A DNA stretch of 42,582 bases. Origin: a virus. Position numbers and translations under genes: made by a program. Under the pieces are notes generated by a model. It searched no databases. It had not been told where the DNA came from and saw only the letters and a program-made list of their open reading frames with translations. How positions within the stretch are numbered: the first letter of the stretch is position 1; every line of letters begins with the position of its first letter. Positions 24,101 through 29,594 of this stretch are shown here, one piece after another. The stretch spans positions 1 through 42,582 of the IMG/VR virus record IMGVR_UViG_3300037246_000359. One strand, written 5' to 3'.

Positions 24101-24231
24101 ATAGGTTGGTGCAGGACCCGGACCTGTTCACCAAGATAGTGACTAACGGGTTTGCCACGGCCCAGGCATCAGCAGATCCGACTGTATACCGGAAGAACCT
24201 CAACACCGTGATCAAGAAGGTGCTGTCATGA
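21145..24231 (+). CDS. Three-domain glycosyltransferase (GT2-like, then two GT-B/GT4-like)
   Basis: This 1028-residue protein strings together three glycosyltransferase-like domains. Domain 1 (about 65-310) is GT2/GT-A: VDIVIPVYGG, FVDDASTD, and ILNSDT as the metal-binding DxD-like site. Domain 2 (about 340-690) is GT-B: GINFDLYHP, then EIHSYGLPALEALASGC, the donor-binding E-x7-E block. Domain 3 (about 690-1028) is a second GT-B: ITPHMRKHGGP at its start and SEGLGRMSLEAMSAGCAVV as the donor-binding block. Such a protein could build a short branched or multi-sugar chain. The acceptor might be a phage protein, host surface glycan or modified DNA base; nothing in the window decides. It is the longest enzyme in the window. 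Confidence 0.75.
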   Translation: MPFDRDGIWTLPSEENNADFQRQLLSKREEIAPTSEMIEAIAANQPLEAAPVRADNFDAISRMQGEVDIVIPVYGGLHVLKPCVESIIKHTQWDYNLIFVDDASTDPEISVYLDELGGRVTSGFKHLTNKRNRGFAPTVNRGVAAGSARYICILNSDTLVTPGWLTRQLVAMESDPKNVIVNPATNNTALVNVAMYPGASYKDMANAVSVSSNATTYNEIMPTGFCFMVRRKTWDAVGPLDEAYVSYGEETDFWFKAIKQKDADGVIMNNKAVIADNAYVFHERGASFSQLDVAEHMGLRRSGSERFNKLHPDFREWVKGHDSGGSVAHLRNDLPREAFKRDYKGNIAFVVKSAAPCGGMIFIADIVNQLIEDGYNAKVCVVLESFDEENPPPMPVVGNLRTAPVLFKSHEEFSTNFGGRVFMTGTVFAAVTEMTPVVWSLDQRLKGIQGCNFVQSYDVALAESVGRKDLTDAINESYSRLPNIVASNWVADQLRDDGHDVQTVVTPGINFDLYHPRDRELGDERFTVAVLYNEHYQFKGKNWAEEFISALDPAKNPNLRVLVIGPQTIEQRGVTCLGSLSPARMADLLGTEVDVLVDPAEIHSYGLPALEALASGCRVVCRNNKGIHEYEDFWHGRVHVLEDPQDAADAVETLSYMECSREPLIGNAINRKLQIAKLIDFVYPPKTLGRRIEVITPHMRKHGGPTTIAATAQQIKLLGHDTNMAMIYTDWNPEVMTAARGLKMRAGDLVIPEYVELAIINSDNPFAEKLMESNTTAKYVMLKLSHNARFLAVEAGNLNLPWDHIMTSTSWLKEACMTQQEGWEHTEWADNQVTVAGWYHYGHDLFAMTPSNRTYGNSKVGFTLGTLVHPHPLKGSPQAMNVIDGLKRKHKEKFQAVGFGESRVGLPEHMQYCRSLSRSDMAHAFKQLDVWLGASHSEGLGRMSLEAMSAGCAVVTTDTGAEFLKNGENCLLYPVGKAQKGAECVDRLVQDPDLFTKIVTNGFATAQASADPTVYRKNLNTVIKKVLS

Positions 24232-25010
24232 GCGAGACTAAGCGAGGCGTGGCGATATGCCACTGGAACCGGTTGGAGTACCTTGAGGAGATCGTTAAGG
24301 CGGTGAAGACCACCACCCCCGGCAACACCAGAGTCGTGATCTGCGATGACGGGAGCGAAGAGCGGGATAACGCCTCGTATGACGGCTACGGTGAGACTGT
24401 GAGCCACATCGCTGAGCGGCAGAAGGTACTGCTCCTCCAGGGCACGAATAAGGGCGTCGCGGCTAACAAGAACCGCGCCCTGTGGGCTCTTCAGGACTGT
24501 CACCTCCTCGCCATCCTAGAGGACGATCTTATCCCGCGTGAGAAGGGGTGGTTTGAAGCCTACGAGGCTGCTGCTATTCTCTCCGGAATCCACCACTTCT
24601 GTCGGATACAGGACAAGGAAGTGGAGGAGACGGTACCGGCCTTCTCGGCCTTCATGAACGAGGCAGGACTCACCCCCATCTACGCTACCAGCCCGAGAGG
24701 CGACCTGACTTTCCTCACTTCAACTGTAGTGCAGCGGGTAGGGGCGTTCAATCCTCTGTTCCGCGGTGCTGGCTACGCTCACGGGGAGTGGTCGCACCGG
24801 GTGGAGCGGGCCGGTCTCATCAACCACCCCCAGAAGTGGATCGACATCAAGGAAGCCAGAGACAAGTTCGAGCAGATTGGCGACACCCAGGGTGGCCGCT
24901 GGCAGGGTGGCGAGGACGAGAAGGTGAAGAAGCAGCTCAAGCGGAACCGTCAAGTGCTTGACGAGCTGCGACGACGGAACTACACATACCACGATCTAGT
25001 GATCGAATAA
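24228..25010 (+). CDS. Family 2-like glycosyltransferase
   Basis: This 260-residue GT-A protein has the N-terminal GVAICHWNR strand, VVICDDGSEE (the nucleotide-sugar DDGS motif, near 35-44), NKGVAANKNRAL, and LAILEDDL (the metal-binding DxD-like site near 92). A C-terminal basic helical tail follows residue 210. It starts in an ATGA overlap with the three-domain enzyme, so the two are coupled and probably work on the same product. The donor sugar and acceptor are not predictable. Confidence 0.72.
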   Translation: MSETKRGVAICHWNRLEYLEEIVKAVKTTTPGNTRVVICDDGSEERDNASYDGYGETVSHIAERQKVLLLQGTNKGVAANKNRALWALQDCHLLAILEDDLIPREKGWFEAYEAAAILSGIHHFCRIQDKEVEETVPAFSAFMNEAGLTPIYATSPRGDLTFLTSTVVQRVGAFNPLFRGAGYAHGEWSHRVERAGLINHPQKWIDIKEARDKFEQIGDTQGGRWQGGEDEKVKKQLKRNRQVLDELRRRNYTYHDLVIE

Positions 25011-25020
25011 GGAGACCGAT

Positions 25021-25197
25021 ATGATTAAACTAAAGGGTGACAGCAGAACGAAGAGTAGCCTCATGGACATGAGCGACAAGAAGATCATGACCTACGCGGT
25101 TGTCGTCTGGGCGATTGGCGGAATCATCAGCATTACCGCCAGCCTGGGTTTCCTCGCGCTCGCGGTCTACATCGTTAAGTCGATCTGGAGTGCGTAA
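25021..25197 (+). CDS. Small single-pass membrane protein (58 aa)
   Basis: This 58-residue frame has a Lys-rich N-terminus (residues 1-22) and a hydrophobic helix at about 25-52 (TYAVVVWAIGGIISITASLG then FLALAVYIV). AAGGAGA at 25010-25016 gives a good ribosome-binding site. The TAATG junction couples it to the next gene. It starts a run of tightly packed small membrane proteins (25021-26203). The function is unknown. Confidence 0.5.
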   Translation: MIKLKGDSRTKSSLMDMSDKKIMTYAVVVWAIGGIISITASLGFLALAVYIVKSIWSA

Positions 25198-25610
25198 TGA
25201 CTGACTGGGAAAAGCCTGTGTGGTGGCGTAGCGTCAAGAACTACAAGTATCAGACCACCGAAGATATGTCGATCACCCTGGAGCATGACTTCGAGGCCGA
25301 GGGTGCGGACAATTTCGTCGGGATCGCGGGCGGTAAGCTGTTCATCGAGAAGGGCTATGCCTGGGACGGGGCCAGTGGGCCGACCTGGGACGACAAGAGC
25401 ACGATGATGGCGAGCCTCGTTCACGATGCTCTCTACCAGTTGCTCCGTGCTGGGATCATCCACAAGAGCCGGCGTCTGGACGCTGATGACGAGCTTGTGC
25501 GTATTGCCATTGAGGACGGTATGTGGAAGTGGCGTGCCAAGATGTGGCGACGTGGCCTTAAATGGTTCGGTGCAAAATCCGCTCGTCGGATTCGGAAGGA
25601 GGAAGGATAA
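25197..25610 (+). CDS. DUF1353-like phage protein
   Basis: This 137-residue protein has the conserved core of the DUF1353 family: an N-terminal beta region ending in IEKGYAWDGASGPTWD near residues 50-65, then SLVHDALYQLLRAG with His76/Asp77 near 73-86, and a helical DADDELVRIAIEDGM segment. The family occurs widely in phages and has no established function. The His-Asp pair might bind metal. It lies amid small membrane proteins, a neighbourhood where lysis or envelope roles are worth testing. The last 25 residues are strongly basic. Confidence 0.65.
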   Translation: MTDWEKPVWWRSVKNYKYQTTEDMSITLEHDFEAEGADNFVGIAGGKLFIEKGYAWDGASGPTWDDKSTMMASLVHDALYQLLRAGIIHKSRRLDADDELVRIAIEDGMWKWRAKMWRRGLKWFGAKSARRIRKEEG

Positions 25611-25867
25611 TGAAACTGCATCACCTTTACTACCTGTTCGCAGCAATCTCTGTGGGTGTCGCCCTGGCGTGTGCCCCGACTGAGGAAGACTACGCTAGAC
25701 AGCAGGAGCTGAAGAAGGAGTACCTCTGGGGGTTGGCTGGCACTCAGTCTAATGGGACGCCCGGCCCCTGGACCTATGCTTCGCAGCACAAGATCGACAT
25801 GGCTGATGGCACCCAAGTGGTTTGTGTCAGCACCCACAACGCGCTGTGGTGCAAGGAAGCACAGTGA
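25610..25867 (+). CDS. Small exported protein, possible lipoprotein
   Basis: This 85-residue protein starts at an ATG in a TAATG junction, with AAGGAGGAAGG upstream. The first 22 residues are a signal sequence (KLHHLYYLFAAISVGVALAC). The cysteine sits where a lipobox Cys would be (ALAC, although the -3 position is Ala rather than Leu). The mature part is polar with two further Cys. An outer-membrane lipoprotein in a small membrane-protein cluster could be a spanin-type subunit, but it lacks the Pro-rich character of Rz1. The assignment is tentative. Confidence 0.5.
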   Translation: MKLHHLYYLFAAISVGVALACAPTEEDYARQQELKKEYLWGLAGTQSNGTPGPWTYASQHKIDMADGTQVVCVSTHNALWCKEAQ

Positions 25868-26055
25868 TCGGTAACCTGAAACGAGTAACGAACCTAGAGC
25901 AGATCTTCGTTACGTGCTGGCACTTCACACTGGCGAACGCTCTGGTGTGGTTCTTCGGTGATGCTTACGAGCCGATGCTGCCTACTGTTATGTTCGGCGT
26001 TGTCACTGTCGTACTCTATGCGTATCTGGCAGGAAAGGAGAAGGGAAATGTCTAA
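25864..26055 (+). CDS. Small two-helix membrane protein, holin-like candidate
   Basis: This 63-residue protein starts at a GTG that overlaps the previous stop (GTGA), with AAGGAAG at 25853-25859. Two hydrophobic stretches (about 15-30 and 36-55) are separated by a short DAYEP turn, and the tail is KEKGN. A two-helix protein with a charged end is the general form of class II holins. No diagnostic sequence exists for holins, so this rests on size, topology and neighbours. Confidence 0.45.
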   Translation: MIGNLKRVTNLEQIFVTCWHFTLANALVWFFGDAYEPMLPTVMFGVVTVVLYAYLAGKEKGNV

Positions 26056-26203
26056 CACTGGAAGTTTGTTTGCTATCGGTATCACTCTTACGGGTCTCGG
26101 TTTCGGAATCGAGTACGGAGTAGGAACAGGCTTTACCATGGCTGGGCTGGGGTTCTGTGTTGCTGCGTTCTGGAAAGCGTGCTTGGGGGTGTCTGATGAG
26201 TGA
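26048..26203 (+). CDS. Small two-helix membrane protein (51 aa)
   Basis: This 51-residue protein is Gly-rich and hydrophobic almost throughout (FAIGITLTGLGFGIEYGVG, then FTMAGLGFCVAAFW), with an acidic end. AAAGGAGAAGGGA lies directly upstream of the ATG. It overlaps the previous gene by 8 nt and the endonuclease gene by 8 nt. Together with the genes at 25021, 25610 and 25864 it forms a membrane-protein cluster that is the best place in the window to look for a lysis cassette. Confidence 0.45.
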   Translation: MSNTGSLFAIGITLTGLGFGIEYGVGTGFTMAGLGFCVAAFWKACLGVSDE

Positions 26204-26762
26204 CGAGAAAGAACCTATCGTCATCGAGTTGGGAGATTCGGGTCTCATTGCGTGGATCTCACCGGAAGATGAGGAGCTTACCAAATTTAGCTGGCTCCTC
26301 AAGACTGCCGGTTCGAAGGAGTTCCCCCACTACTACGCTCACCGTAGGTGGAAGATGGGCTCCCTGCGTGGCGAGTATTGGCTCCACAACTCCGTCTGGG
26401 AGCTGATGTTCAACGCTGATCTGCCTAAGGGATTCCTCGTTGACCACATCAACGGAGACAAGCTCGACAACCGCCGTGAGAACCTACGCTTAGCTACTCG
26501 AATGGATAACGAGGCCAACAAGCGTAAGCGGCGTACCCAGTCCGGTGGAGCCCCCTCGTCCCAGTACAAGGGCGTAACCGAGGTCAAGGACGGCCGGAAG
26601 AAGAAGTGGCGTGCCACGATCACGGTCGAACACAGACAAATCAAACTAGGAGCCTACTACACTGAGGTCGAGGGCGCTGAAGCCTACAACGACGCAGCCA
26701 AGCACTACTTCGGAGAGTTCGCCTTCCTGAACGAGATTGAGAAGGAGAAGAACGATGTTTGA
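26196..26762 (+). CDS. HNH endonuclease with AP2 DNA-binding domain (homing-type)
   Basis: This 188-residue protein has an HNH nuclease core: WLHNSVWE near 62, LVDHINGDKLDNRRENLRLAT at 81-101 (His84, Asn-rich second half), and a following Asn (MDNEANK). Residues 123-178 are an AP2-type domain (YKGVTEVKDG...WRATI, LGAYYTEVEGAEAYNDAAKHY, FGEFAFLN). This combination is typical of free-standing mobile HNH endonucleases that invade phage genomes. The N-terminus overlaps the gene before it and the C-terminus overlaps the one after it, so the insertion has been fitted into the operon. The start at 26196 is favoured over an upstream in-frame start inside the previous gene. Confidence 0.85.
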   Translation: MSDEKEPIVIELGDSGLIAWISPEDEELTKFSWLLKTAGSKEFPHYYAHRRWKMGSLRGEYWLHNSVWELMFNADLPKGFLVDHINGDKLDNRRENLRLATRMDNEANKRKRRTQSGGAPSSQYKGVTEVKDGRKKKWRATITVEHRQIKLGAYYTEVEGAEAYNDAAKHYFGEFAFLNEIEKEKNDV

Positions 26763-26886
26763 CCTGTCTAAACTGACTAAGCTCATGGATCGGCTGCTGA
26801 GCATCATGGATCGCCAGACGGCAGCCCTAGAGCGTCTCGCAGACGTTGGTGAGGCCCTGGTGGAAGAGAAAGACGACGGGATATGA
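26755..26886 (+). CDS. Very small helical protein (43 aa)
   Basis: This 43-residue frame follows GAAGGAGAAG, overlaps the end of the HNH gene by 8 nt, and ends in an ATGA overlap with the next mini-protein. It is one continuous amphipathic helix with a leucine heptad-like pattern (LTKLMDRLLSIMDRQ, then LERLADVGEALVEEK), so a short coiled coil is likely. The coupling on both sides supports a real gene. The function is unknown. Confidence 0.45.
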   Translation: MFDLSKLTKLMDRLLSIMDRQTAALERLADVGEALVEEKDDGI

Positions 26887-27038
26887 ACGGCCCGGACTGT
26901 GACTACTGTCTGCCTGATATGTTCTACATCACAGACGACGAGGTTTACAACACCAGTAACTGCCCGCATTGCGCCGGCACTGGCATGGAACCTACCCCTT
27001 TTGAGGAGATTAAGAATGGAATTGTCAACCTTACCTGA
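26883..27038 (+). CDS. Cys-rich zinc-knuckle mini-protein, distant fifth copy
   Basis: This 51-residue protein has CDYC near residue 6 and CPHCAGTGMEPTPFEE near 27. The second block aligns with the ending of the four mini-proteins at 1-577 (CxxCxGTxxxPCPxxE), except that the final Cys is Thr. It therefore looks like a dispersed member of that family, 26 kb away. It starts in an ATGA overlap and shares 23 nt with the start of the deformylase gene, so its last residues and the deformylase ribosome-binding site overlap. Confidence 0.55.
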   Translation: MNGPDCDYCLPDMFYITDDEVYNTSNCPHCAGTGMEPTPFEEIKNGIVNLT

Positions 27039-27681
27039 GTCTAAGAGACCCGAACTCCGTCTGGTAATCTGGCCTGACAAGTCCCTTAAGGATGCGGTTG
27101 CGCCGTTCCCGGAGGGGGACATCAGCTCCCGTCTCGTGCGGGATACCGCCGGGGCCATGATCCGGTCGATGTACAAGCACTACGGTGTGGGCCTTGCCGC
27201 CCAACAGGTCGGCATCCCGTTCCAGATGTTTGTCATGGACAGCCAGTGGACTCAGACTAACCGGAAGAAGCCTAGGGTGTTCATCAACCCCAGGGTCGTC
27301 AACATCGGAGAGGGGGCTCAGCAGCTCCCTACGCCCGGTGAGGGCTGTCTTTCCTTCCCGTACGACTACCGGCACCCGGTGTCCCGTTTGGACAAGCTAG
27401 AGCTGGAATGGCTGGATACGAACGGTAACGTGCATCACCAGTGGTTCGAAGGCTATGAGGCTATCATCATTCAGCACGAGTTCGACCACCTCATGGGCTT
27501 CTGTTTCTACGACCGGCTTTCCCGCCTCAAGAGGGACATGGCGTTCCGCAAGGCCCGCAAGATCCGGCGGAAGTACGGCAAGGGCTACAAGCGTGGCCTC
27601 AACCAGATGAAGCACTCCGGCCAGACGCCCGAGTTCGCCCGCAAGGCGCTGGCTACGATTGAGCAGGGGGACTCCAAATGA
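27016..27681 (+). CDS. def: Peptide deformylase
   Basis: This 221-residue metalloenzyme removes formyl groups from nascent N-termini. All three motifs are intact: GVGLAA at 57-62 (family GxGLAAxQ), EGCLS at 109-113 with Cys111 as metal ligand, and HEFDH at 154-158. A basic tail of about 45 residues (RKARKIRRKYGKG) is longer than in bacterial enzymes and could contact ribosomes. The start at 27016 is backed by GAGGAG at 27003-27008. Phages, especially marine ones, sometimes carry this enzyme, presumably to keep up with rapid protein synthesis. The stop overlaps the next start. Confidence 0.9.
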   Translation: MELSTLPESKRPELRLVIWPDKSLKDAVAPFPEGDISSRLVRDTAGAMIRSMYKHYGVGLAAQQVGIPFQMFVMDSQWTQTNRKKPRVFINPRVVNIGEGAQQLPTPGEGCLSFPYDYRHPVSRLDKLELEWLDTNGNVHHQWFEGYEAIIIQHEFDHLMGFCFYDRLSRLKRDMAFRKARKIRRKYGKGYKRGLNQMKHSGQTPEFARKALATIEQGDSK

Positions 27682-28571
27682 AGGTGATGGTCGCAAGGAA
27701 CTGGGTGACTCACGGTAACAAGCGAGTGTGTACCTATTCGGGTTCCATGGTGCGTGTACTGAGAGAGCGAGGCCATCAGGTGGTGGACGTTATCAAGAGC
27801 CACAACCAGAACTACGACGGGATCGATCTGGTCATCGACGTGGACTGCGGTCGCAACACCAAGGGCGAGCTGATTTGGCAAGCTGGAGAGGGACGATTAC
27901 CTGTCCCCAGCGCTGTCATGTTCATCGACTCCCATGGTTGGCCCACGGTACACAAGCGGGTGAGTAAGAACTACGACCATGTGTTCTTCGCGGTATGGTC
28001 TCGCCGGGATCTGTTCTCCAAGCATCCCAGCGCACACTGGTGCCCGAACTTCACTGACCTACGGTGGTTTAACGGCGCTACAATCGCCGAGGCGTCAGAA
28101 GAGGGTTTCGACTTTGGCTTCTTTGGCTCTAAAGGTGGACTCTCAAGGGCAAATCCACTCATCGAAGTGGCTAATAATCGGGGTTGGACGCACAATGTAC
28201 GCCAAATCTCCGCAAATGGCAAGCATCGGTGGCCTCAAACTGCCCTGGCTATGGGTGAGTGCCGGAATCTGTTCAACCACGGGCAGAAGCATGACGGTCC
28301 CAACCTACGGGTGATGGAATCCATGCTCATGATGCGCCCCCTCATCACAGATTGGGAGGCACAGTCGGGCATGGACAAGCTGTTCACTCCGGGCGAGCAC
28401 TACATCTCCTACGACTCCTACACCTACGAGGGCCTGGATCACGCTATGGAGTGGGCGATGGAAAACCCGGCTGCGGCGGCACAGATCGCCGCAAATGCCT
28501 ACCTTGAAATACGAAGGAAGCACCTCGTGGAGCACCGGATCGACCAGATACTGGAGGTTGTCAATGCCTAA
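27678..28571 (+). CDS. GT-B glycosyltransferase-like protein
   Basis: This 297-residue protein has the C-terminal pattern of group 1 GT-B enzymes: GPNLRVMESMLMMRPLIT near 210-228, then DKLFTPGEHYISY and a final LEIRRKHLVEHRIDQIL helix. The N-terminal half (VARNWVTHGNKR, VVDVIKSHNQ, DLVIDVD) is a Rossmann-like acceptor domain. It overlaps the deformylase by 4 nt and the next gene by 8 nt. It is the third of four glycosyltransferase genes on this strand. The donor and acceptor are unknown. Confidence 0.62.
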   Translation: MKVMVARNWVTHGNKRVCTYSGSMVRVLRERGHQVVDVIKSHNQNYDGIDLVIDVDCGRNTKGELIWQAGEGRLPVPSAVMFIDSHGWPTVHKRVSKNYDHVFFAVWSRRDLFSKHPSAHWCPNFTDLRWFNGATIAEASEEGFDFGFFGSKGGLSRANPLIEVANNRGWTHNVRQISANGKHRWPQTALAMGECRNLFNHGQKHDGPNLRVMESMLMMRPLITDWEAQSGMDKLFTPGEHYISYDSYTYEGLDHAMEWAMENPAAAAQIAANAYLEIRRKHLVEHRIDQILEVVNA

Positions 28572-29313
28572 GCCTAGCGCACTGATCCTCGTAAAGAACG
28601 AGGAATACTGGCTCCCCTACGTCCTGAAGCAGACCGAGGGATTCTTCGACTCCTATGTCATATATGACGTAGGGTCCACGGACAAGACTCGGGACATCAT
28701 CGACTGGTTCACGAAGCGTATGGACGGGAAGGCCGACCTCATGGTCAAATACCTCCCTCACGTACCGCCGGAAGTCCAGGGTACGTTCCGAAACTCCATG
28801 ATCGTGGAGGGTAAGAAGCCTGTCTATTTCATCTTGGATGGGGACGAGCTGTATAGGCCAGAGGATCTGGCGAAGCTCACTACTGCGGCTGAGGAGCTGG
28901 AGGACGTGAATCGCGTCAACAGCCGGATGAAGTACGGTGTGGTAAGGCGGGTGGAAGTTAGCCCTGATCTGACCCGGCAGTACGCTGAGCGCAGAGGTCA
29001 TCACCGACTCTATACTAAGGACGCCTTCTGGACGGGAACTCACCCGGGAGAGGTGGCGTACTACAGGCAATCTGAGAAGTCTGAGATCCAGTTCGATAAC
29101 ATCGTGTGCTGGCACATGCACAACACACTCCGGTCCCCCAATGAAGAAGACGCCCTCAGCCGCATCTCAAGGAAGCGAAAGAAGGCGTATCACCCCGGAG
29201 GGGACATGATCCCGCTGGAACTGTTGGAAGCGTTGCCTATTCTACGGACACCTATTGAGAACTTCGCTGTGACGCCGTCTCTAGCTAAGCTTCAGACTTC
29301 TTCGCAGATATAG
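28564..29313 (+). CDS. Family 2-like glycosyltransferase
   Basis: This 249-residue GT-A protein starts with SALILVKNEEYWL, followed by VIYDVGSTDKT (a variant of the DDGSTD nucleotide-sugar motif) and FILDGDELY near 97-105, the metal-binding site. A CWHMHNT segment near 180 may carry active-site His residues. This N-terminal pattern is common in phage and capsular GT2 enzymes. It is the last gene on the plus strand: its 3' end overlaps the end of a minus-strand gene by 22 nt, with no hairpin terminator visible between them. Confidence 0.68.
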   Translation: MPKPSALILVKNEEYWLPYVLKQTEGFFDSYVIYDVGSTDKTRDIIDWFTKRMDGKADLMVKYLPHVPPEVQGTFRNSMIVEGKKPVYFILDGDELYRPEDLAKLTTAAEELEDVNRVNSRMKYGVVRRVEVSPDLTRQYAERRGHHRLYTKDAFWTGTHPGEVAYYRQSEKSEIQFDNIVCWHMHNTLRSPNEEDALSRISRKRKKAYHPGGDMIPLELLEALPILRTPIENFAVTPSLAKLQTSSQI

Positions 29314-29594
29314 GGGTAGAGGTTCTCTAGCATCCGGAGGTCTTCTTTGAGCATCCGAACTAGGAAACCGTTCCTGCCCTTGTGCCTACCAGTCTTGCTT
29401 TCGTGCATCTTAATCTGTCGCCGGATGCTGATTATGGCCTTGTACATCTTACCGCAATCTAACTCTCTGAATTCCCATGCTCTGTCATACTGATGTCCGC
29501 GTTTGTGATGTACTATCTCAGCTTCGCTGTGCTTAGCGAACCCGAATAGCGTCATAGCTAGAATCAGGGACACTACAGCGATGAGAATTCTCAC
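29292..29594 (-). CDS. Small exported protein at the end of the virion operon
   Basis: This 100-residue protein has a signal peptide (MRILIAVVSLILAMTLFGF, cleavage probable after SEA near residue 25). The mature part is basic and His-rich, with a helical, charged second half (about 45-100) and two Cys that could pair. It starts at a GTG overlapping the stop of the 1344-residue virion protein gene (GTGA). Position at the end of a late operon would suit a lysis accessory or spanin-like factor, but no such motif is visible. Confidence 0.5.
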   Translation of the reverse strand: MRILIAVVSLILAMTLFGFAKHSEAEIVHHKRGHQYDRAWEFRELDCGKMYKAIISIRRQIKMHESKTGRHKGRNGFLVRMLKEDLRMLENLYPYICEEV

